Origin: Candidatus Acetothermia bacterium
GTDB lineage: Bacteria; Bipolaricaulota; Bipolaricaulia; RBG-16-55-9; JANLFV01
Length of the DNA stretch: 64,000 nucleotides
Direction of reading: 5' to 3'
NCBI GenBank assembly: GCA_024653345.1
Contig: JANLFV010000001.1
Location: 124,001-188,000 of the forward strand
The notes beneath the pieces were generated by a model, which saw nothing but the letters and a program-made list of their open reading frames with translations, did not search any database and was not told where the DNA came from. Positions 57,755 through 64,000 of the stretch are shown here, one piece after another. Numbering within the stretch: position 1 is the first letter of the stretch; every line of letters begins with the position of its first letter. A program made the position numbers and the translations under genes.

Positions 57755-57784
57755 TTGACAATTCCGGCCGGCCTGTGCTAGCCT
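57755..57784 (+). promoter_or_regulatory. possible promoter of the secreted protein gene, with a 100-nt leader
   Basis: TTGACA (57755-57760), an 18-bp spacer and TAGCCT (57779-57784). The leader to 57887 contains AAGGGAGGTG at 57800 and a short GTG-started frame (57853-57876) whose TAG runs into the real ribosome site AGGAGGTGATT. Confidence 0.45.
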
Positions 57785-57886
57785 CAAGCCGCTGACGAGA
57801 AGGGAGGTGGGACACGGCTAGAGAAGTGCAAGCGACGCGGCAGGAGAATTCGGTGACCAAGGGGAGCCTATATTAGGAGGTGATTC

Positions 57887-58711
57887 TTGGTGTTTATCGT
57901 GCGTGTTTTCCGCGTTCTTTCGGTCGTCCTGCTTTTCTCCCTTCTTCCGCTTGCCCAGCAAGCCTTCGCGCACAATCTCACCGTTGAGGTCTGGACGGAT
58001 AAGCCCTCGTATCAGGCAGGCGAGGAGTTGATGATCACGGTGCTGGTCTCCTACAATGGCCAGCTGGTCAATGCGGCCATCGATCAAGGCTACATCGACA
58101 TTACGCCGACTCGCGCCCCCGACTTCACTTACAGATACTTCATCACCCAGCACTTCAGGCAAGTGCGGCCCGGGCTATTCATCGCCAATGTGAGGGCTGG
58201 AGAGGCCGGGAGCCACCAGATCTATGTGAGTGCCAGCGCTGTCATCAGAGAAGGGTGCTGCTGCAGGACGCTCTACGGGTTCGCGGTCCACCCCTTCCCG
58301 GTGGGGCCGGCCTGCCCGCCCGGCTACGCCCCGTGCTATCAGCCTCCTGCGCCCTGCCCACCCTGCGGGGCGGTCACTCCGGACTTCACCGTCCGGCAGC
58401 GGGTCAGGCTGGAAGGGACTCGGCCGACGAGGGTCTCCCTCGCTCTCCCGAGCTTTGTGCTGGAGCAGCTCGCGCGCATGGCCAGGCAGCTGACCTTCAG
58501 AGAGGCTCCCTGGGAAAGGGCGAGAGATTGGGCTCGTGATAGGCTCTCCGACCTCCGCCTCTCGCTCGACCCGCGCACCGGGGAGATCGCCGGCGAGCTG
58601 AGCTCGGAGAGGATCTACAAGAAGGACTACTCGTTTCTCCTGGAGGTCCTGAACCCCGAAGGACGAGTGATCGCGACGATCTTGCTGAAGCTGGAGGTCC
58701 TCATCAGCTGA
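57887..58711 (+). CDS. secreted protein with Ig-like N-terminal domain and Cys/Pro-rich centre
   Basis: About 274 aa. Signal peptide (VLSVVLLFSLLPLAQQAFA). Residues 30-120 resemble a macroglobulin/bacterial Ig-like strand pattern (VEVWTDKPSYQAGEELMITV). The middle has CCCRTLYGF and a Cys/Pro-rich stretch (CPPGYAPCYQPPAPCPPCG), and the end is beta-rich. No enzyme motif. The start is TTG 57887 or GTG 57890, both after AGGAGGTG. Function unknown. Confidence 0.7.
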   Translation: MVFIVRVFRVLSVVLLFSLLPLAQQAFAHNLTVEVWTDKPSYQAGEELMITVLVSYNGQLVNAAIDQGYIDITPTRAPDFTYRYFITQHFRQVRPGLFIANVRAGEAGSHQIYVSASAVIREGCCCRTLYGFAVHPFPVGPACPPGYAPCYQPPAPCPPCGAVTPDFTVRQRVRLEGTRPTRVSLALPSFVLEQLARMARQLTFREAPWERARDWARDRLSDLRLSLDPRTGEIAGELSSERIYKKDYSFLLEVLNPEGRVIATILLKLEVLIS

Positions 58712-58972
58712 CCTATACTGGTCCCTCGCGTTCCAGCCCGATCTGCCGCCCGGGCGGGCGATAAGGAGGGGGTTAGCTCCTAGCAGAGGCCTAGACCCTT
58801 GTGAATTCTGAGGCTTCGGGCCTGAGCCATCTGATGAGGAGCTCGCCAGTGATCTGTTGACCAAGGTCAGCAACCCCGATGCCGGCAATCATGTATCCTT
58901 CGCAGAGTGGAAACTAGAATGGGGCCAGTGAGCTGACGCCATTTTGAGCCCCAATTCAAGGAGGAGATGCTG
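58712..58972. other. 261-bp gap before malic enzyme
   Basis: Contains a TTGACC at 58858, a TAGAAT box near 58914 and the AAGGAGGAG ribosome site of malic enzyme. The -35 spacing is poor, so the promoter is unsettled. No gene seen. Confidence 0.4.
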
Positions 58973-60322
58973 ATGGGCAAAGGTCCGACCGTCGAGGAAC
59001 TGTTAGCCAAGGCGAAGAAGCCCGGAGAGGACGCGATGAAGCTCCACCCCTTCTATCGCGGGAAGGTCAAGATCGTCCCGAAGTGCGCGATCCGGGACTT
59101 CAATGACTTCGCGATCTGGTATACCCCCGGGGTGGCCGAGCCATGTAGAGCGATCCAGAAGGACCCGGAGAAGGTCTTCGAGCACACGAACAAGGCGAAC
59201 TTCGTGGCCGTGGTCACTGATGGCACCCGGGTCCTGGGCCTGGGAGATATCGGCCCGGAGGCCGGCCTCCCGGTGATGGAGGGCAAAGCGATCCTCTTCA
59301 AGTATCTCGGCGGGGTCGATGCCTTCCCGATCTGCCTCGACACCAAAGACCCGGACGAGTTCATCAAGACCATCCTCCTCCTCCAGCCGACCTTCGGAGG
59401 GATCAACCTCGAGGACATCGCCCAGCCGAAGTGCTTCTATATCCTCGATACCCTGAGGAAGGAGGCGCGGATCCCCGTCTGGCACGACGACCAGCAGGGG
59501 ACAGCCGCGATCACGCTCGCCGGGCTGATCAACGCCGTGAAGATCGTGGGGAAGAAGCTCAATGAGGTGAAGATCGCCATGGTCGGGGCTGGGGCCTCGA
59601 ACATCGCCATCGCGCGGGTCATTATCGCCGCGGGGGTCGATCCGAAGAAGGTCTTCATGACCGATACCAAGGGGATCCTCCATCCGAACCGCGAGGACAA
59701 GGAGGAGCTGAAGAAGAACTTCAAGGAGAAGTGGCACATGGCCACGACAACGAACGGCGAGGGGCGCCGCGGGGGAATCCCGGAGGCGATGAAGGGGGCC
59801 GATGTCCTGATCGCCCTCTCCAAGCCCGGACCGGGCGTGATCCAGAAGGAGTGGGTCCGGAGCATGGCCGAGGACCCGATCGTCTTCGTCTGCGCCAACC
59901 CCGTCCCGGAGATGTGGCCCTGGGAGGCCAAGGAGGCCGGGGCGAAGGTCGTGGCGACCGGGAGGAGCGACTTCCCCAATCAGGTCAACAATTCCCTGGG
60001 CTTTCCGGGGATCTTCCGCGGGACCCTCGATGTGATGGCCCGGACGATCACGGACGAGATGTGCATCGCCGCGGCCCAGGAGTTGGCCAAGTGCGCCGAG
60101 GACAAGGGCCTCGACCCGGAATACATCATCCCGACGATGGACGAGTGGGAGGTCTTCCCGAGGGAGGCCACGGCCGTGGGGATGAAGGCGATCGAGCAGG
60201 GCGTGGCCCGGCTCAAGCTCTCGCGGAAGGAGCTTTTCGAAAAATCCTCGAGGATCATCAAGCAGGCCCGCGAGGAGACCCAGTTCCTGATGAAGGAAGG
60301 GTTCATCCCACTGCCGAAGTAG
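58973..60322 (+). CDS. malic enzyme (NAD(P)-dependent, decarboxylating)
   Basis: About 449 aa, the short bacterial form without the phosphotransacetylase tail. It turns malate into pyruvate and CO2. Motifs: IWYTPGVAEPCRAI, VTDGTRVLGLGDIGPEAGLP with the catalytic Tyr/Lys regions, VWHDDQQGTAA with metal-binding Asp, and the dinucleotide site MVGAGASNIAIARV. ATG 58973 fits the AAGGAGGAG spacing better than ATG 58967. It links C4 acids to pyruvate in the amino-acid-using metabolism suggested by neighbours. Confidence 0.93.
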   Translation: MGKGPTVEELLAKAKKPGEDAMKLHPFYRGKVKIVPKCAIRDFNDFAIWYTPGVAEPCRAIQKDPEKVFEHTNKANFVAVVTDGTRVLGLGDIGPEAGLPVMEGKAILFKYLGGVDAFPICLDTKDPDEFIKTILLLQPTFGGINLEDIAQPKCFYILDTLRKEARIPVWHDDQQGTAAITLAGLINAVKIVGKKLNEVKIAMVGAGASNIAIARVIIAAGVDPKKVFMTDTKGILHPNREDKEELKKNFKEKWHMATTTNGEGRRGGIPEAMKGADVLIALSKPGPGVIQKEWVRSMAEDPIVFVCANPVPEMWPWEAKEAGAKVVATGRSDFPNQVNNSLGFPGIFRGTLDVMARTITDEMCIAAAQELAKCAEDKGLDPEYIIPTMDEWEVFPREATAVGMKAIEQGVARLKLSRKELFEKSSRIIKQAREETQFLMKEGFIPLPK

Positions 60323-60366
60323 CCTCCCCCGACCCGGCGCGCGTGCCCGGAAGTGGTCAAGCGCGG

Positions 60367-60810
60367 ATGGAAAGGTCCGAGCGCGCGGCCTTGCTGTTCA
60401 ACGAGGGCTTCAACTGCGCCCAGGCAGTCCTTGGGGCCTTCGGGCCTGGGCTGGGGCTCGACCGCGAGCTGGCTTTAAAGGTCGCCGGGCCGTTCGGGGG
60501 CGGGATGGGCCGGACCGGCGGGACCTGCGGGGCCGTGGCCGGCGGGCTGATGGCCCTCGGGCTCAAGTTCGGCCCGACCAGGACTGGGGACGAGGGGGCC
60601 AAGGAGCGGGCCTACGGGCTGGTCCGGGAATTCTTCGAGGAGTTCGAGGCCCGGAACGGCTCGGTCCTGTGCAAGCAATTGCTGGGCTGCGATCTGAGCG
60701 CACCCGAGGGGCAGAAGCGCGCGAGGGAGGCCGGGCTCCACTCCTCCCTTTGCCCGAAGTTCGTCCGCGATGCCGCGGAGATCCTGGAGTGGCTGCTGGA
60801 GCTGGAATGA
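60367..60810 (+). CDS. C_GCAxxG_C_C family redox-type protein
   Basis: 147 aa. The name motif is present: FNCAQAVLGAFG, RTGGTCGAVAGGLMALG, LLGCDL and HSSLCPKFV, giving four conserved cysteines. Such proteins are small, probably bind a metal or cluster, and have no proven role. It begins 45 bp after malic enzyme and overlaps the Nudix gene by 4 bp. Confidence 0.88.
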   Translation: MERSERAALLFNEGFNCAQAVLGAFGPGLGLDRELALKVAGPFGGGMGRTGGTCGAVAGGLMALGLKFGPTRTGDEGAKERAYGLVREFFEEFEARNGSVLCKQLLGCDLSAPEGQKRAREAGLHSSLCPKFVRDAAEILEWLLELE

Positions 60811-61268
60811 GCCGCCGGCCGGCCCAGGTCCTGGTCTATGTTGCCCGCTGGGCCGGCGATGATTGGGAGTTCTTGCTTCTGGGCCGCATCCCCAGCCGCG
60901 GGGGCTTCTGGCAGGGCGTGACCGGCGGGGCCGAGTGGGGCGAGCCCCTGCTCGAGGCGGCCCGCCGGGAGCTCCTGGAGGAGACCGGGCTCAGCCCGCT
61001 GAAGCTCGAGCAGCTCGATTTTGCCTATACGCTCCCTTTGGATGAGGAGGACCGCCGGCTCTACGGCCCCGAGGTCGAGAAGGTCGAGGAGTTCGTCTTC
61101 CTGGCCCTCGTCGAGGCCGAGGGCAGCGAGCCGCGGCTCGACCCGAACGAGCATGACCTCTGGCGCTGGTGCCGCTTCGAGGAGGCGCTAGAAGTGCTGA
61201 CCTGGCCGGAGAATAAGGAAGCCCTCCGGCGCTGCCACGAGGCGCTCCTCAACCGCGCGAAGTCCTAG
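60807..61268 (+). CDS. Nudix hydrolase
   Basis: 153 aa. The Nudix box is complete (GGAEWGEP then AARRELLEETGL). It hydrolyses a nucleoside diphosphate linked to another group. The WGEP start and length resemble dihydroneopterin triphosphate or (d)NTP pyrophosphatases, but the substrate is not certain. It is coupled to the upstream gene by ATGA and shares a CTAG stop palindrome with the convergent AbrB-like gene. Confidence 0.9.
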   Translation: MSRRPAQVLVYVARWAGDDWEFLLLGRIPSRGGFWQGVTGGAEWGEPLLEAARRELLEETGLSPLKLEQLDFAYTLPLDEEDRRLYGPEVEKVEEFVFLALVEAEGSEPRLDPNEHDLWRWCRFEEALEVLTWPENKEALRRCHEALLNRAKS

Positions 61269-61561
61269 CGTGTCCCGGTGGTGGGATAAGTCCGGTAGAC
61301 CTCGCGGAGCAGCTCCTCCTTGACGCGATCGACCCTCTCCCGCACCTCCTCCTCGGAGTAGCCCTCGGCCTCCGCCTCGGCGGCGATCGAGCGAGATAGC
61401 TCTCTGATCGGGCTCATCCGCTCCAGAATGTAGAGGTTCTCGTCGAGCTTGTAGATGTTGATGAAGTCGCCCCGGCGGATTTCCAGATCCTGCCGGATCT
61501 CTTGGGGGAGGGTGATCTGGCCCTTCGCGCCCACACGGAGCGTCCGCTTCAGGAATGCCAT
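61265..61561 (-). CDS. AbrB/MazE-type swapped-hairpin DNA-binding protein
   Basis: 98 aa. The N-terminal 45 residues form an AbrB/SpoVT domain (RVGAKGQITLPQEIRQDLEI). The C-terminal half is a charged helix (EEEVRERVDRVKEELLREVY) not found in short antitoxins. No toxin gene is adjacent, so it is either a solitary regulator or an orphan antitoxin. Strong AAAGGAGG site and its own promoter. Confidence 0.85.
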   Translation of the reverse strand: MAFLKRTLRVGAKGQITLPQEIRQDLEIRRGDFINIYKLDENLYILERMSPIRELSRSIAAEAEAEGYSEEEVRERVDRVKEELLREVYRTYPTTGTR

Positions 61562-61590
61562 CTTTCCTCCTTTCCGACTCGGCGATTCCC

Positions 61591-61619
61591 AGTCTAGGCG
61601 AGGGACCCGCTGGAGTCAA
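61591..61619 (-). promoter_or_regulatory. promoter of the AbrB-like gene
   Basis: Minus strand: TTGACT (61619-61614), a 17-bp spacer and TAGACT (61596-61591). Divergent from the PC4-like gene promoter. Confidence 0.65.
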
Positions 61620-61627
61620 GCGCGCAC

Positions 61628-61657
61628 TTGCTCTGGAGAGCGCCCGGGGCCTATACT
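61628..61657 (+). promoter_or_regulatory. promoter of the PC4-like gene
   Basis: TTGCTC (61628-61633), an 18-bp spacer and TATACT (61652-61657). Confidence 0.5.
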
Positions 61658-61684
61658 CTGTCCAATCTAGCTTAAGGGGTGAGC

Positions 61685-61915
61685 ATGGCAGAGGAAGAGA
61701 GGTTGATCAAGGCATTCGAGCGCGGGGCGGGCCAGCAGCTCCAGATCAGGTTGATCAACTTCCGCGGGCGGGAGTATCTCGACCTGCGGAACTTCTATCT
61801 CGACGAGAACAACGAATGGAAGCCGACCAGAAAGGGGATCGCCATTCCGACAGAGCTTTATGAGGAACTGATGGCGGCCCTTCAGGAGGTCGGGGAGATA
61901 CTTAAGGAAGGCTAG
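61685..61915 (+). CDS. PC4/YdbC-type ssDNA-binding transcriptional coactivator-like protein
   Basis: 76 aa. The PC4 fold pattern is clear: an antiparallel sheet with YLDLRNFYLDENNEWKPTRK and GIAIPTELYEELMAAL. Bacterial members bind single-stranded DNA as dimers and may affect transcription or repair. ATG 61685 has AAGGGGTG upstream; GTG 61679 is in frame but less likely. Confidence 0.88.
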   Translation: MAEEERLIKAFERGAGQQLQIRLINFRGREYLDLRNFYLDENNEWKPTRKGIAIPTELYEELMAALQEVGEILKEG

Positions 61916-61967
61916 GCCCAGCTCTAGTCCCCTCCGCAAGTCTGGATGACTTACGCAGTCTCTTGGG

Positions 61968-62717
61968 CTACTCATCAGGAGTCAACAGCTCGTCCATCAT
62001 GGACAAAGCTTGCTGCTGCCCGATGCCCAGTTCGATTAGCCGCTGTAGGATCTCGAGAGTAAGATCGGGGCGACTGCTGGAGACTTCTTCTAGAACGGCA
62101 AACACTGTAGCGAGGGTTGCCTCGGGAGTGAACTGCCAGCTCTCTTCCAGTGCCAGAATTCCCCTTTCGCCTGCTTGCTTTACGAACGTCTTCACTCCTG
62201 GAGCATAGTAGAGGTCCGAGATCACCGTGGCTCCCTGCTGGTACCGAACGTGGAAAGTGTCAAACGTCCCGAAGCCCGTTTGAATCATCTCTATACCTTG
62301 AACCTCTGCAACGACAGGTTCCGCGTCGTGCCCGGGCCTAGCAACCCACTGCTTGCCTACTTCAAGGGGGAAGGCGTAGGCTTGAAAGACGACCGGGCCC
62401 TCAAACCTTGACGCGACCGTGGGATAGGGGGACTGCATATCGGCATAGGCGAGGAACGGTATGGGTCCATGAGCTGTCTTGTAGATAGAGAACAAGACAT
62501 AGATCCCTTCAGGAACTCGGGCCAATACCCAGTATTCTATCGAGCTAGTGATCGTATCATAAGGCGTTGTAGGCACTTCTGGAGGGCCATAGCTATATTG
62601 CCAATACAGTCCTATATCCCAAGAGGGAAGCTCGGCCCGACACTGGCCAAAGACAAGCGACACTGCCAACCACAGTGCCAGCACGGAATAGGAGATCACC
62701 TTCCTGCTGATTGTCAT
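61968..62717 (-). CDS. secreted protein of unknown function
   Basis: 249 aa from ATG 62717, with a signal peptide (VLALWLAVSLVFGQ). The rest is a beta-rich domain without a known motif (YWQYSYGPP, EVGKQWVARPG, GFGTFDTFHVRYQQGA, YYAPGVKTFVKQ). The F-T-F/YY-APGVG-like pattern recalls secreted beta-barrel proteins in other bacteria. A second in-frame start, TTG 62780, has its own strong GGAGGTGG site just after the promoter and would add 21 residues before the signal peptide. GC is lower than average. Confidence 0.75.
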   Translation of the reverse strand: MTISRKVISYSVLALWLAVSLVFGQCRAELPSWDIGLYWQYSYGPPEVPTTPYDTITSSIEYWVLARVPEGIYVLFSIYKTAHGPIPFLAYADMQSPYPTVASRFEGPVVFQAYAFPLEVGKQWVARPGHDAEPVVAEVQGIEMIQTGFGTFDTFHVRYQQGATVISDLYYAPGVKTFVKQAGERGILALEESWQFTPEATLATVFAVLEEVSSSRPDLTLEILQRLIELGIGQQQALSMMDELLTPDE

Positions 62718-62800
62718 GTTGACCTCCTTCTGGGCTCCAAAGTCGATGAGTGACTCTACTCCTGCGCTTCTGCGGTCCAACCACCTCCTTTCACGAGCCG

Positions 62801-62840
62801 ATTATGCACCATCACCCCCAGGTGTCAAGAGGGGGTGATG
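62801..62840 (-). promoter_or_regulatory. promoter with a 10-bp operator-like inverted repeat over the -35
   Basis: Minus strand: TTGACA (62828-62823), a 16-bp spacer and CATAAT (62806-62801). The perfect arms CATCACCCCC (62810-62819) and GGGGGTGATG (62831-62840) flank the -35. A further ATCACC half lies at 62844-62849. Confidence 0.7.
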
Positions 62841-63097
62841 AGGATCACCTTCGCCGCCCAATTCCCGAGGGGAATTCAGTAAACTCCCGCCGCGAGAAAC
62901 TGCCGCATACGAGCACCTCTTTCATGAGAAGCTCTACGAGCAAACCGTTTTATTTGTTTTACCGCCGACTCCCCCGCTTGTCAAACTCTTGCCAAAAGCA
63001 TGCCCGTGATGGCCGCTGACCAAGACCGGGACTTGTTTAGTGGTGTGGCATTAGGACGGATTGACAGCAGCGAGACGCTGAGAGGAGAACTTCCCCC
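62841..63097. other. AT-richer gap with small palindromes
   Basis: AATTCCC/GGGAATT at 62860-62876 is a perfect 7-bp palindrome with a 3-nt loop, perhaps another operator. The rest, to the ABC-2 permease stop, holds no gene I can support; there are TTGACA- and TATTTG-like hexamers but no convincing pair. Confidence 0.4.
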
Positions 63098-64000
63098 TCA
63101 GGCCTCCGTCGCCCACTTGAAGAACCGGAAGGTGATGAGGAGGCAGATCAGCCCCCAGCCGGCCAGGACACCGAGGTTCGGGCCGATCTCGGCCAGCCCG
63201 GCCCCGCGGATGGTGATCTCGCGGAAGCCGTCGAGGAAGAACCTCAAGGGGAGGACCCGCATGATCGGCTGGAGCCAGGCGGGCATCAGGCCGGGCGGGA
63301 AGAAAGCCCCCGAGAGGAGGACCATCGGCATGTAGAAGATCTGGGCCAGGCCGATCGCCGCCTCGTGGGTCTTGGAGAACGCAGCGATGGCGAACCCCAT
63401 CAGGATGAACGAGAGCGAGCCCACGGTGAAGAGCAGCGCGAGGGCGAGATAGCCCCCCTGGAGCTTCGCTCCCAAGAGCGTTATCGCAAGCCCCACGACC
63501 ACGATCCCCTGCAGCACGGTGACGATGAACTGCTGGACCGTGCGGGCAGAGAAGAAGGTCACGGGGTGGAGAGGCATCGTGCCGAGGAGTTTCAAGAGCT
63601 TCCACTTCCGCTCGAACGCCAGATCGATCGCCCCGGAGAGAAGGGCCGTCGCGAGGACTGCCATCGCCAGGTAGCTGGGAAGGGCGAAATCGACATAGCT
63701 GATCTCCTCAGTTGGCTTCGCGCTCGGGGCCACCGTCTCCTGGACGAGCCCGAGCGGCGCGGGCTGGATCCGCTCATTGAACTCGACCAAGAGCTGCTGG
63801 ACCACGGCGGGGATGAGCCCCTTGAATTGCGGGTTCATCCCACCGTAGAGCAGGAGCTTGATCCGGCTCCCGCCGCGCCCCAGCGAAGCCTGAAGCCCCT
63901 GGGGAATGATGACTAGCCCGTCGAGCCTCCCTGCCTCGAGCTCGGCCCGCAGGCTCTCCTCGGCCCCCTCCTCGAGCTGGAGGACCGGCGTCTCGCGGAA
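63098..64000 (-). CDS. ABC-2 type transporter permease, start outside window
   Basis: The frame is open to the window edge, so the N-terminus (first helix) is missing. The visible 300 residues begin with part of an extracytoplasmic domain (GRLDGLVIIPQGL, LLLYGGMNPQ), followed by five or so membrane helices and the typical ABC-2 core (ERKWKLLKLLGTMPLHP, GFREITIRGAGLAE). It resembles DrrB/YhaP-type exporters of drugs, sodium or lipids. The ATPase gene should lie beyond the edge. Confidence 0.85.
   Translation of the reverse strand, partial: FRETPVLQLEEGAEESLRAELEAGRLDGLVIIPQGLQASLGRGGSRIKLLLYGGMNPQFKGLIPAVVQQLLVEFNERIQPAPLGLVQETVAPSAKPTEEISYVDFALPSYLAMAVLATALLSGAIDLAFERKWKLLKLLGTMPLHPVTFFSARTVQQFIVTVLQGIVVVGLAITLLGAKLQGGYLALALLFTVGSLSFILMGFAIAAFSKTHEAAIGLAQIFYMPMVLLSGAFFPPGLMPAWLQPIMRVLPLRFFLDGFREITIRGAGLAEIGPNLGVLAGWGLICLLITFRFFKWATEA

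Noticed and set aside
57807-57821. Tiny GTG-started frame (GTG GGA CAC GGC TAG) as a leader peptide
   Set aside because: The GTG is part of the putative ribosome site itself, so spacing is impossible.

Overview
This is a 64 kb, GC-rich, gene-dense piece of a bacterial chromosome with short intergenic gaps, many 4-bp start/stop overlaps and many GTG/TTG starts. The gene set is housekeeping plus amino-acid catabolism: six-domain ribosomal protein S1, Era, RecO, Gmk, Cmk, AcpS, PlsY, PlsC, IspE/IspH, histidine and nucleoside breakdown, and peptide, amino-acid and sugar ABC importers. A fused GlyA-GcvT protein, large PKD/FG-GAP surface proteins, MEMO/AmmeMemoRadiSam proteins and DUF763 suggest a deep-branching, uncultivated bacterium, perhaps the Bipolaricaulota/Acetothermia or a Chloroflexota relative. 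That placement is inference and not firm. No CRISPR array, phage, transposase or rRNA was seen.

Layout. 1-6.4 kb: secreted or surface proteins (FG-GAP repeats, vWA-PKD, lamin-tail-PKD). 6.5-10.8 kb: rsmD, a DUF401 permease, an M24-fold protein and glutaryl-CoA dehydrogenase. 10.8-11.0 kb: tRNA-Gln(CTG) and tRNA-Glu(CTC). 11-14 kb: MEMO, yicC, remA-like, gmk and acpS. 14-19 kb (minus): plsY and a run ispE-cmk-plsC-ispH-rpsA downstream of hutI. 19-26 kb: divergent hutI/hutH, era, then GNAT, N-acylamino-acid racemase, deoC and recO. 26.5-29.4 kb: aldehyde dehydrogenase and class III aminotransferase. 29.6-31.9 kb: a lower-GC Tat-exported glycosidase-like gene whose last 175 bp are repeated after a two-gene PIN toxin-antitoxin-like cassette. 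32-33.7 kb: two sugar-type permeases without a binding protein. 33.9-37 kb: a complete polar amino-acid importer. 37-40.5 kb: a peptide importer (binding protein, DppB, DppC). 40.7-45.6 kb: deoA, cdd, a subtilisin-like protease and a lipoprotein. 45.7-50.6 kb: amrS, a small coiled-coil protein, DUF763, a zinc-ribbon SSB, an SDR, a flavin reductase and a small zinc-ribbon membrane protein. 50.6-57.7 kb: ATP-cone nucleoside kinase, a nucleotidyltransferase-like protein, GlyA-GcvT and Nif3. 57.9-64 kb: a secreted protein, malic enzyme, a C_GCAxxG_C_C protein, Nudix, AbrB-like, PC4-like, a secreted protein and a partial ABC-2 permease.

Regulation. Many genes have a recognisable -35/-10 pair. In at least eight cases the -10 box ends only 6-9 nt before the start codon, with no functional Shine-Dalgarno, which predicts leaderless mRNAs. 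Other genes have strong AGGAGGTG sites. Both ABC operons that begin with a binding-protein gene carry a perfect GC-rich hairpin directly after that gene.

Most notable: the toxin-antitoxin-like cassette bracketed by a duplicated gene 3' end; an SSB whose acidic tail is replaced by an AT-rich zinc ribbon; a small zinc-ribbon gene with an in-frame TAG between its two CPHC knuckles; a 24-codon leader ORF coupled to the peptide-binding protein; palindromic repeat-like sequence inside a GNAT coding region; and the GlyA / degenerate GcvT / GcvT fusion.
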